A program made the position numbers and the translations under genes. 64,000 nt of DNA, taken from Longimicrobiales bacterium. Its GTDB lineage: Bacteria > Gemmatimonadota > Gemmatimonadetes > Longimicrobiales > Gaopeijiaceae. Location: assembly GCA_958295645.1 (NCBI GenBank), contig OY282361.1, forward strand, positions 2,260,501-2,324,500, in the 5' to 3' direction. Each line of letters starts with the position of its first letter. Within the stretch, counting starts at the first letter, position 1. Positions 1 through 7,381 of the stretch are shown here, piece by piece. The notes beneath the pieces were generated by a model that saw only the letters and a list, made by a program, of their open reading frames with translations, did no database searches and had not been told where the DNA came from.

Positions 1-1956
1 GCCATTGTCCAAGGCCCCGACTTTCCTACCGGCGGCTACATCTGCGGCCGCGCAGGCATACGAGACGCCTACCGCACCGGCCAGGGACGCATCGTCATGC
101 GCGCCAAGGCGGACATCGAGGAAGCGGGCGACGGACCGCCGCGGATCGTGGTGAAGGAAATCCCCTTCATGGTGAACAAGTCTCGCCTCATGGAGCAGAT
201 TGCGAGCTTGGTTCGCGACAAGAAGATCACGACCATCCGCGACATGCGCGACGAATCGGATCGCGACGGCCTGCGCATGGTGCTCGAGCTCAAGCGGGAC
301 GCGGTCCCCCAGATCGTGCTGAACCGGCTCTACAAGCACACGCAGATGCAGTCCACGTTCGGCGCCATCTTCCTCGCGCTGGTCAACGGCGTGCCCCGGA
401 CGATTCCGCTGCGCCAGATGCTGCTGCACTTCGTCGGCCACCGCCACCAGGTCGTGGTCAAGCGAAGCGAGTTCGACTTGGCGGCGGCGCAGGAACGCGA
501 ACACGTCCTCGAAGGCCTTCGGATCGCCGTCGAGAACATCGACGAAGTGGTCAAGATCGTCCGCGGCTCGCGCGACTCGGAGGAAGCCTCCGTGCGGCTC
601 CGCACCACGTTCGATCTCTCGGAGCGCCAAGCCCGCGCCATCCTCGAAATGCGGCTGGCCCGCCTCACCGGGCTGGAGATCGAGAAGCTGGACGTCGAAC
701 TCGCCGCCGTGAAGGCCCAAATCGCGGAGCTCGAGAGGATTCTGGGCAGCAAGAGCGTCCGCATGGGCATCATCAAGGACGAGCTGCGGGAGATCGCGGG
801 CCGCTTCGGCGACGAACGGCGCTCCGAGATCGTGGGGGCGGTGCGGTCCTTCGACGTGGAAGACCTGATCGCGGACGAGGAGGTCGTCATCACGATCTCC
901 CGCGAGGGCTACGTCAAGCGCATTCCGGTGGACACGTACCGGACGCAGAGGCGGGGAGGGAGGGGCCTGCGCGGGATGAGCACCAAGGCCGAGGACTGGG
1001 TGGAGCACCTGTTCGTGGCCTCCACGCACGACTACTTGATGGTGTTCACCGACTGGGGACGCTGCCACTGGATCAAGGTGTGGGCCATCCCCCGGGGCAG
1101 CCGCCAAGCCAAGGGCAAGCCGATCGTGAACATGCTCGGGCTGGGGGCGGGCGAAGGCGTGGCCGCGGTCGTGGCCGTGCGCCAGTTCAGCGAGGACCGG
1201 TTCCTGCTCTTCTGCACCAAGAACGGCGTGGTCAAGAAGACGCCCCTGGCCGCGTACAAGAACGTGCGCGCCGTCGGCATCATCGCCATCAACATCAGGG
1301 AGGACGACAGGCTGATCGACGTGCGCGTCACCGACGGGTCCAACGAAGTCCTGCTGGGCACGCGCTACGGCAAGGCGATCCGCTTCGGCGAGGGCGACGC
1401 TCGTCCGCTTGGGCGCGTGGCGCACGGCGTGCGGGGGATTCGGCTCGCCGCGGGGGACGAGGTGGTCGGGATGGTGGTGGTCCGGCGGCCCAACGCCTCC
1501 GTGCTGGTCGTGACCGAGCGGGGGATGGGCAAGCGGAGCGAGGTGGGCAAGTACCGGCACCAGCATCGCGGCGGGAAGGGCGTGATCAACTTGAAGCTGT
1601 CCGGCAAGACGGGGCCGGTGGTAGCGGTCAAGTCGGTGACCGACGCCGACCAGCTGATGATGATCTCGCGCAACGGCGTCGTGAACCGCCAGCACGCGTC
1701 GGAGATCTCGGTGATCAGCCGGGCGACGCAAGGCGTGCGCTTGATGAACCTGGACGAAGGCGACGAAGTGGTGGACGTGGCGCGCTTGATAGGGGAGGAC
1801 GAAGGGGAGGAGGTGGTGGACGTGGCGCGCATGGTGGGGGAGGACGAAGGCGAGGAGGGGGTGGACGAGGCGCGCTTGGTGGGGGAGGACGAGGGCGACG
1901 AGGTAGTGGACGTGGCGCGCTTGGTGGGGGAGGACGAAGGCGAGGAGTCGGCGTGA
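1..1956 (+). CDS. gyrA: DNA gyrase subunit A, C-terminal part (5' end outside the window)
   Basis: The frame is open from the first base, and the visible 651 residues cover the end of the breakage-reunion domain and the whole C-terminal DNA-wrapping domain of the gyrase A subunit, which introduces negative supercoils with GyrB. The first residues (GPDFPTGGYICGRAGIRDAY) are a conserved GyrA stretch downstream of the catalytic tyrosine, which lies upstream of the window. The GyrA box that separates true gyrase from topoisomerase IV is present as QRRGGRG at about residues 316-322, so this is gyrA and not parC. Six beta-pinwheel blades follow. The C-terminus is odd: the usual short acidic tail is replaced by four tandem copies of a 15-residue unit plus a partial fifth (see the repeat entry). 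The stop overlaps the GTG start of the next gene. Identification is very secure. Confidence 0.97.
   Translation, partial: AIVQGPDFPTGGYICGRAGIRDAYRTGQGRIVMRAKADIEEAGDGPPRIVVKEIPFMVNKSRLMEQIASLVRDKKITTIRDMRDESDRDGLRMVLELKRDAVPQIVLNRLYKHTQMQSTFGAIFLALVNGVPRTIPLRQMLLHFVGHRHQVVVKRSEFDLAAAQEREHVLEGLRIAVENIDEVVKIVRGSRDSEEASVRLRTTFDLSERQARAILEMRLARLTGLEIEKLDVELAAVKAQIAELERILGSKSVRMGIIKDELREIAGRFGDERRSEIVGAVRSFDVEDLIADEEVVITISREGYVKRIPVDTYRTQRRGGRGLRGMSTKAEDWVEHLFVASTHDYLMVFTDWGRCHWIKVWAIPRGSRQAKGKPIVNMLGLGAGEGVAAVVAVRQFSEDRFLLFCTKNGVVKKTPLAAYKNVRAVGIIAINIREDDRLIDVRVTDGSNEVLLGTRYGKAIRFGEGDARPLGRVAHGVRGIRLAAGDEVVGMVVVRRPNASVLVVTERGMGKRSEVGKYRHQHRGGKGVINLKLSGKTGPVVAVKSVTDADQLMMISRNGVVNRQHASEISVISRATQGVRLMNLDEGDEVVDVARLIGEDEGEEVVDVARMVGEDEGEEGVDEARLVGEDEGDEVVDVARLVGEDEGEESA
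1753..1953 (+). repeat. 45-bp tandem repeat encoding the acidic GyrA tail
   Basis: Four 45-bp units (1753-1797, 1798-1842, 1843-1887, 1888-1932) and a 21-bp partial unit end the gyrA frame. The consensus 15-residue unit is DEGDEVVDVARLVGE, with small changes in each copy. The first copy continues naturally from the last blade of the pinwheel (NLDEGDEVV), so the repeat appears to be an expansion of the native last strand and tail. It stays in frame to the stop codon. Confidence 0.93.
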
Positions 1957-2933
1957 GCGGCCATCTGCTGGCTTCGCTCGACGACGTTCGCGGCGCGGCG
2001 CGGCGGATTCGCGGCTTGGTGAACCGGACTCCGCTGTTGCCGGACGATGGACTCTCCGCCGAGACGGGCGCCGAAGTCAGGCTCAAGTGCGAATCGCTGC
2101 AGCAGGCGGGCTCGTTCAAGGCCCGGGGCGCCTGCAACTTCGTGGCCCAGCTGTCGGAGGAGGAGTTGGCCAGGGGAGTGGTCACCTATTCCTCGGGCAA
2201 CCACGCCCAGGCGGTGGCCTATGCGGCCGGGCGGCGCGGCGCTCGGGCCGTGGTCGTGATGCCCACCACGGCGCCCCAGATCAAGATCGACGGCGCCCGC
2301 CGGCTCGGGGCGACGGTCGAGTTCGCGGGCACGACCTCGGAGTACCGCCGCGTGCGGGCCGAAGAAATGGCCGAGGCGGAAGGGTTCGTGACGGTGCCTC
2401 CGTTCGACCACCGCCGCATCATCGCCGGGCAGGGCACGGTCGCCCTGGAGGCGCACGAGGACTGGCCCGTTCTCGACCTCTTGCTGGTGCCCATCGGGGG
2501 CGGCGGACTGGCCTCGGGGTGCGGGGCGGCTCTTCGCGCGCTCAAGCCGGAGGCCAAGGTGATCGGCGTGGAGCCCGAAGGCGCGCCCACCATGCGCCGC
2601 GCTCTGGACGCGGGCGCCCCGGTCACGCTGGAGGACGTCGACACCGTGGCGGACGGCTTGGCGCCGACGCGCGCCGGCGACCTCACGCATGCCCACGCCT
2701 CCGCGTTCCTGGACGACGTGGTGCTCGTGCCCGACGAGGCGATCCAGGCCGCGGCCGCCCACCTGCTCCAGCGCCGCAAGCTCGTCGTCGAGTATTCCGG
2801 AGCGGCCACGGTGGCGGCGTTGCGGTCCGAGCAGCTGGACATCCGCGACCGCAGCGTCTGCGCGGTGCTCTCGGGCGGCAACCTGGACCGCTCCTTCCTG
2901 GCCGAGATGGCCGCCGGGAACGGAAGTCCGTGA
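1953..2933 (+). CDS. Threonine/serine dehydratase (PLP fold type II)
   Basis: This 326-residue protein belongs to the tryptophan-synthase-beta-like family of PLP enzymes and probably deaminates threonine to 2-oxobutyrate and ammonia (or serine to pyruvate). The PLP-binding lysine is K56 in SFKARGA, the substrate loop SSGNHAQAVA is near residue 80, and the phosphate-binding glycine loop PIGGGGLASG is near residue 180. There is no C-terminal ACT regulatory domain, so it resembles the short catabolic (TdcB-like) or serine-racemase-like forms rather than biosynthetic IlvA. The start is GTG at 1953, overlapping the gyrA stop as GTGA, which fits the family N-terminus and implies translational coupling. 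Serine racemase activity cannot be excluded from sequence alone. Confidence 0.9.
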   Translation: MSGHLLASLDDVRGAARRIRGLVNRTPLLPDDGLSAETGAEVRLKCESLQQAGSFKARGACNFVAQLSEEELARGVVTYSSGNHAQAVAYAAGRRGARAVVVMPTTAPQIKIDGARRLGATVEFAGTTSEYRRVRAEEMAEAEGFVTVPPFDHRRIIAGQGTVALEAHEDWPVLDLLLVPIGGGGLASGCGAALRALKPEAKVIGVEPEGAPTMRRALDAGAPVTLEDVDTVADGLAPTRAGDLTHAHASAFLDDVVLVPDEAIQAAAAHLLQRRKLVVEYSGAATVAALRSEQLDIRDRSVCAVLSGGNLDRSFLAEMAAGNGSP

Positions 2934-3023
2934 TCCGCGCGGGCCGTATCTCTTGATCGTGCCCGGTCGCGAGCGATGTTCAAGGCAAGGCGGGAATCCA
3001 GTCCAAACATGGGAGGCTAGAGG

Positions 3024-3725
3024 ATGGCAGCAAAGAAAGGCGCATCCGGCATGAAGAAGTTCTACGGATTGCTGGGATTGGTGGCGGTCGCGGGCGCCGT
3101 GGCCGTCTGGTACGGCCTGCGGGGCGGCGGCAGCGGCGTCACCGAACCGGTCGACCTGGGAGTCCTCGAGGACGCAGAGCTCGTCGCGCTGGCCTACGCC
3201 GCGGAAATGGGCAGTCCGGAGGCGACGGTCACGATCGTCGAGTTCGGCGACTACCAGTGTCCGGCCTGCGGCCATTTCGCAGGCGTCGTCAAGCCGCAGA
3301 TCGACTTGGCCTACGTCGAGACGGGCATCGCCAAGTTCCAGTACCGCGATTTGCCGCTCGACCAACACGCCCACGCTTTCCTGGCCGCCCGGGCCTCCTG
3401 GTGCGCGGACGACCAGGGCCAGTACTGGCAGTACCACGACGCGCTGTTTCGAACCCAGCTCGACTGGTCGGGCGCAACCAGCGCCGCAGGCCACTTCAAC
3501 GACTTGGCCAGGGATCTGGGCCTCGATTCTGGAGACTTCCGCGCCTGCCTGAACAGCGATCGACACGCCGAGCGAGTCAGCGCAAATCAAATGCTCGCCC
3601 AGCGCTACGGGGTCGACGGGACGCCCACCGTGATCGTTCAGAGCGGAGACGGGCTCGCAGTGCGGCTTCAAGCACGCGACTTCGCCGCGATCCAGGCGGC
3701 GGTCGAGGCCGGCTTGCAGAACTGA
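3024..3725 (+). CDS. Membrane-anchored DsbA-like thiol oxidoreductase
   Basis: This is a 233-residue thioredoxin-fold protein of the DsbA / disulfide-bond family. Residues 12-30 form one hydrophobic N-terminal anchor, so the catalytic domain faces the periplasm. The active site is C79-P-A-C82 within FGDYQCPACGHF, the DSBA-like helical insertion follows, and a GTPTVIV segment near residue 200 supplies the usual cis-proline. A strong ribosome site (GGAGG, about 3010) precedes the ATG; an internal ATG at 3051 would also leave the anchor intact. The next gene encodes a VKOR-like protein 9 bp downstream, so the pair should form a disulfide-generating system in which VKOR re-oxidises this protein. 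Confidence 0.9.
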   Translation: MAAKKGASGMKKFYGLLGLVAVAGAVAVWYGLRGGGSGVTEPVDLGVLEDAELVALAYAAEMGSPEATVTIVEFGDYQCPACGHFAGVVKPQIDLAYVETGIAKFQYRDLPLDQHAHAFLAARASWCADDQGQYWQYHDALFRTQLDWSGATSAAGHFNDLARDLGLDSGDFRACLNSDRHAERVSANQMLAQRYGVDGTPTVIVQSGDGLAVRLQARDFAAIQAAVEAGLQN

Positions 3726-3734
3726 CCCCAGGCC

Positions 3735-4247
3735 ATGGCCAGCGACGATCTCGCCGAACCGGCAAGGGACGAGGACGCCTCGCCGGGGGACGCCCAGCCG
3801 CAGGGCATCCCGTCCCCTCCCCACAACCGGATGTGGATCGCGGCACTGTCCCTCGTCGGCGCCTTCCTGGCCCTCTATCTCGTCGCCTACAATCTGGGAT
3901 GGACCGCCCCGCCGCCCTGCGGCAGCGGCGACTGCGGCACGGTGCAGGCGTCCCGGTACGCCTGGGTCGGCCCCGTCCCCGTCTCGGCCATCGGCCTGGG
4001 CGGCTACTTGGCGCTCTTCGCGTTGTCGCTGCTCGGACTGCAGGGCGCCTTCGCGGGCTCCCGCGCACTGGCCGCATTGCTCTTCTGCGGGGCGCTGTTC
4101 GGGCTGATCTTCAGCGCCTACTTGACCTACCTCGAGGCGGCCGTGATCCAGGCGTGGTGCCGGTATTGCGTCGCTTCGGCCGTGCTGATCACCGTCGTCT
4201 TCCTGGCGGCGCTCCCCGAGTTCAAGCGAATGAAAGGAAGTCCATGA
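3735..4247 (+). CDS. Vitamin K epoxide reductase (VKOR) family protein
   Basis: This 170-residue integral membrane protein matches bacterial VKOR homologues, which take electrons from a DsbA-like partner and pass them to quinone. Four transmembrane helices are visible (about 35-53, 83-103, 110-133 and 140-162). The loop cysteine pair C62/C67 and the active-site pair C142-R-Y-C145 are all present, as expected of a complete enzyme. A hydrophilic, proline-rich N-terminal 30 residues precede the first helix. It follows the DsbA-like gene by 9 bp and its stop overlaps the next start (ATGA), so the three genes form one operon. Confidence 0.9.
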   Translation: MASDDLAEPARDEDASPGDAQPQGIPSPPHNRMWIAALSLVGAFLALYLVAYNLGWTAPPPCGSGDCGTVQASRYAWVGPVPVSAIGLGGYLALFALSLLGLQGAFAGSRALAALLFCGALFGLIFSAYLTYLEAAVIQAWCRYCVASAVLITVVFLAALPEFKRMKGSP

Positions 4248-4450
4248 CCGAACAACGCCTGCACGTCCGCATCCTCTATGCCCAAGACGGCGGCTTTCAT
4301 GAACAAACGATCAGCGTGCCCGCCACTGGCCGTCCGGAGCACGAGAACCTCATGGACTTTCTCGCCAACGACCAAGCCGTGCAACGAGAGTGCTTCATCC
4401 ACTTCGGCCGGGTGTGCTCGGCCCTCGTCGTGGAAGAGGAAGCGGGCTAA
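4244..4450 (+). CDS. Small hypothetical protein, last gene of the DsbA-VKOR operon
   Basis: This 68-residue protein starts at an ATG that overlaps the VKOR stop by 4 bp, which supports real translation. It has no signal peptide or membrane segment and is acidic. It contains two cysteines eight residues apart near residues 50-58 (RECFIHFGRVCS) and ends in an acidic EEEAG. I do not recognise a family. Its coupling to a disulfide-forming pair and its cysteines suggest a cytoplasmic accessory of that system, but this is only inferred from context. Confidence 0.7.
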   Translation: MTEQRLHVRILYAQDGGFHEQTISVPATGRPEHENLMDFLANDQAVQRECFIHFGRVCSALVVEEEAG

Positions 4451-4470
4451 CCGGCGTCTCCGGGCAGGCC

Positions 4471-4542
4471 GCGTTGTGTTCAGCGGTTGCGTTGTGTTCA
4501 GCCGCCACGTTGCGCTTATCGGCCGCGTTGCCCACAGCAGCC
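4471..4542. repeat. Degenerate 18-bp tandem repeat between convergent genes
   Basis: Four 18-bp units in a row (4471-4488, 4489-4506, 4507-4524, 4525-4542) share the core gcgttgtgttcagc. The first two copies are identical over 14 bp and the later ones diverge. The array fills the space between the stops of the 68-aa gene and the reverse-strand PhoX gene. No clear terminator hairpin with a T-run is seen here. Confidence 0.6.
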
Positions 4543-4557
4543 GCGCAACGGATCGCC

Positions 4558-5988
4558 CTAGATCGGCCCGTCCTCCCACGGCCCCCAAAGCGCGTAGGTC
4601 CCGCTCGGCGCCGTCTGGGCCGTCGTCCGTCCGCCCTGCACGTTGAAGAACAGCACCCTGCCGTCCGGGCTGAAGCAGGCGCCCGCGAACTCGCCCGGCT
4701 GAGGCCCGTCGGGAGCCTTGGGGGACCTCACCAAGTCCAGGATGCGGCCCTCGCGGTCCAGCCCGCGCACGAACTGGTCGTCGGTGCCGTCCTCGCACAT
4801 CACCAAGCCGCCCCTCGGGCTCAGGACGATGTTGTCGGGGCTGTCGAGCACGTCCTTCGAGGGCGACTCGAACACCATCTCCAGCTCGCCCGTCCCCTCG
4901 GTGCGCGGCCGGTAGTGGAAGACCTGCCCGGCCGTCTGGTCGCCGCCGTTCGTGGACACGACGTAGATGCCGCCGTCCCCGAAGAAGGCGCCCTCGAGCC
5001 GCGCGAAGCGAGCCCCGCCCGCGTCCAGCCCCTGCCGGAACACCGCCAAGTGGTCGCTCCCCGCCGAGGCGGGATCGGGATCCGGGATGTCCACCCAGTG
5101 GACCGCCATCGTCCGGCCCGGCGCCTGCCCGCGCGCCGTCAGATATCCGGGCTCGCCCGTCACCGCCATCATCTGCAACCGGCCGCCCCGCACCAGCACG
5201 CCGGGTTCGCGAGGGAGGAACCGGTAGAGCCCAGCCCCGGGAAAGCGCGGGCGGTTCGGCACGTACCAGGTGTCCTCGGTCTCGTAGACGATGCCGGTCC
5301 CCGGGTCCACCGCGACGGCCTCGTGGATGAAGCGCCCCATGTCCCGCAACGGCACGGGGTCCACCGGGCCAGTCGCCTCCGCAAGCACCTCGAACACGTA
5401 CCCGTGGGGCTGCTCGAAGCCGTCGCCGCGCCCCGACGTGATCTCTTCGCAGGACAGCCAGCTGCCCCAAGGCGTCGCCCCGCCAGCGCAGTTGACGCGC
5501 GTGCCCGCCAGCGAGACGAACTCGTCCACCAGCTCCACGGCGACTTCCTCTCCATCGCCGGCCACCGCGACTTCGAGCGACGTCGTGCCGCCGCTCGCCT
5601 TGGCGTCGTAGAACGGCTCTCCGATCGGAAGGGCCGTCTCGGCTTCGTCCACCATCTCGTGGTTGCGGATCAGCCGGACGTTGCCGTTGGGAAGCGGAAA
5701 GGCCGCCATGCCGTCGAAGGCGTTCGGGACGTGGAGGCCCTCGCGGACGCCGGAGGGCATGCCGCCGGAGCTCAGGCGCAGGCACCGAAACCCCTCCGGG
5801 ACTTCGAGTTCCGGGCAGTCGAGGCTCGGGACAAGGCGTCCGTAGGGCCACGCTTTGGCGTCGTTGCGGCGGATGGAAGCAGAACCGCCGTTGAAGGCGG
5901 CCAAGCCCGCGAGCGAGGGACTCAGGGCCAGTCCTCCGCCTGCGGACGCCATCTTGGCGAGGAACCTTCGGCGGTCGACGTGCGGCAT
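4558..5988 (-). CDS. Tat-exported PhoX/DUF839 family protein
   Basis: This 476-residue protein belongs to the PhoX-like (DUF839) family, beta-propeller proteins that include calcium-dependent alkaline phosphatases. A twin-arginine signal is obvious at the start (DRRRFLAKM followed by a hydrophobic glycine/alanine stretch), so it is exported folded. Typical blocks are visible: RLIRNHEM, GGATPWGSWLSCEE, a segment on ETEDTWYVPN, LDSPDNIVLSPRGGLVMCED and GACFSPDGRVLFFNVQ near the C-terminus. The start at 5988 places the Arg pair near residue 5; an in-frame ATG at 6000 is equally possible. Family membership is firm, but phosphatase activity is an assumption, because many DUF839 proteins are uncharacterised. 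Confidence 0.88.
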   Translation of the reverse strand: MPHVDRRRFLAKMASAGGGLALSPSLAGLAAFNGGSASIRRNDAKAWPYGRLVPSLDCPELEVPEGFRCLRLSSGGMPSGVREGLHVPNAFDGMAAFPLPNGNVRLIRNHEMVDEAETALPIGEPFYDAKASGGTTSLEVAVAGDGEEVAVELVDEFVSLAGTRVNCAGGATPWGSWLSCEEITSGRGDGFEQPHGYVFEVLAEATGPVDPVPLRDMGRFIHEAVAVDPGTGIVYETEDTWYVPNRPRFPGAGLYRFLPREPGVLVRGGRLQMMAVTGEPGYLTARGQAPGRTMAVHWVDIPDPDPASAGSDHLAVFRQGLDAGGARFARLEGAFFGDGGIYVVSTNGGDQTAGQVFHYRPRTEGTGELEMVFESPSKDVLDSPDNIVLSPRGGLVMCEDGTDDQFVRGLDREGRILDLVRSPKAPDGPQPGEFAGACFSPDGRVLFFNVQGGRTTAQTAPSGTYALWGPWEDGPI

Positions 5989-6172
5989 CTGTGGACCCAT
6001 GGGATGGAGGGGAGGGACGGTACGCGACCAGGGGCCGCGGACTTCCGAATCTAGCCCCTCGTCGCGGCCTGCACGTCGCGGCCGACGCCGACGGGCACGC
6101 CAACTCGTCGACAAGAGCCCGCGTCGCTATTTTTGAGCCCCGTCACGTTGTCCAGAAAGGAGAATCTGCTCG

Positions 6173-7381
6173 ATGCCCGACCCGATCCGCCAGCAGGACC
6201 CCACCGGCGCGCCCGACCCCACGCGACGCGACTTCCTCAAGACGGCGACAGTGGCCACGGGCGCCCTCTGGGCCGGCGCCGCCTGCACCGGCCAAGCCGA
6301 CGAGGAAACCGTCGAGCGCACCGCCGGTCCCCCGGAGCCCATGTCGATTCTCGTCCTCGGCGGAACCGGGTTCATCGGCCCGCACATGGTGGAGTACGCT
6401 GTGGCGCGCGGCCACGAAGTCACCCTCTTCAACCGCGGCCGCACCAACACGCACCTCTTCCCCGACCTGGAAAAGCTGGTCGGCGACCGCGACGGCGACC
6501 TGGCGGCGCTGGAGGGGCGCAGTTGGGACGCTGTGCTGGACAACTCCGGCTACGTGCCGCGCCACGTGCGCGACTCGGCCGAACTGCTGGCGGATTCGGG
6601 CCGCTACGTGTTCGTCTCGTCCATCTCCGCCTACAAGGATCTGGGCTCGTACGGCATTAGGGAGGACTACGAGGTCGGACGGCTCGACGATCCCACCGTG
6701 GAAGAGGTGAACGGCGTCACCTACGGACCGCTCAAGGCGCTCTGCGAGGAGGCTGTGCAGGACGTCTTCGGCAGGCGGGCCACGATCGTCCGGCCCGGAT
6801 ACATCGTCGGCCCCGGCGACGGCACGGACCGCTGGACCTACTGGCCCGTGCGCACGGCGGCGGGCGGCGAAATGGCCGTGCCGGGCACCCCGGTGGACCC
6901 CGTCCAGATCATCGACGCGCGCGATCTCGGCGGATGGATGGTGCGGATGGCCGAGCAGGGGACCGGCGGCGTGTTCAACGGCGTAGGGCCGGCCCTGGGC
7001 ATCAACATGCGGATGATGCTCGAAGCCTGCCGGGAGGTGACCGGCAGCGACGCCGACTTCGAGTGGATCGACGCCGACTTCGTGGAGGAGCACGGCGCCC
7101 GCTTCCCGATCTGGACGCAGCCGGAGGACGAGAGCTGGGGAGGAGCCCATCTCGTCGACAATTCGCGGGCGCTTGACGCGGGCTACACCAGCCGCCCCAT
7201 CGCCGACACGATCCGCGACACGCTGGAGTGGTGGAACGGCCTGCCCGCCGACGCCCGGCCCGACGGCATGAGAAACGGCTTCCGCAAAGCGCCGGAACTC
7301 GGAGGCGGCCCCGCGACCCTGGAAGCGATGCGCGAGGCGGAGAACCAGTTGCTGGAGGCGTGGGCGGCCAAGGGCTACTAG
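6173..7381 (+). CDS. Tat-exported NAD(P)-dependent epimerase/dehydratase lipoprotein
   Basis: This 402-residue protein is an extended short-chain dehydrogenase with a Tat signal (TRRDFLKTATVATGALWAG) ending in a lipobox-like GAAC, so it is probably a Tat-exported lipoprotein. The Rossmann motif is ILVLGGTGFIG near residue 60 and the catalytic Tyr-Lys pair is in TYGPLK. The C-terminal half resembles the isoflavone-reductase/epimerase group seen in other exported sugar-modifying enzymes. It diverges from the PhoX gene across about 180 bp that must hold both promoters. Its stop codon shares a CTAG palindrome with the stop of the convergent DUF499 gene. The substrate is unknown. Confidence 0.88.
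   Translation: MPDPIRQQDPTGAPDPTRRDFLKTATVATGALWAGAACTGQADEETVERTAGPPEPMSILVLGGTGFIGPHMVEYAVARGHEVTLFNRGRTNTHLFPDLEKLVGDRDGDLAALEGRSWDAVLDNSGYVPRHVRDSAELLADSGRYVFVSSISAYKDLGSYGIREDYEVGRLDDPTVEEVNGVTYGPLKALCEEAVQDVFGRRATIVRPGYIVGPGDGTDRWTYWPVRTAAGGEMAVPGTPVDPVQIIDARDLGGWMVRMAEQGTGGVFNGVGPALGINMRMMLEACREVTGSDADFEWIDADFVEEHGARFPIWTQPEDESWGGAHLVDNSRALDAGYTSRPIADTIRDTLEWWNGLPADARPDGMRNGFRKAPELGGGPATLEAMREAENQLLEAWAAKGY

Noticed and set aside
1365-3824. Very long open frame on the reverse strand across gyrA, dehydratase and DsbA genes
   Set aside because: It is antisense to three firmly identified genes, has no domain, and is a product of high GC content reducing stop codons.
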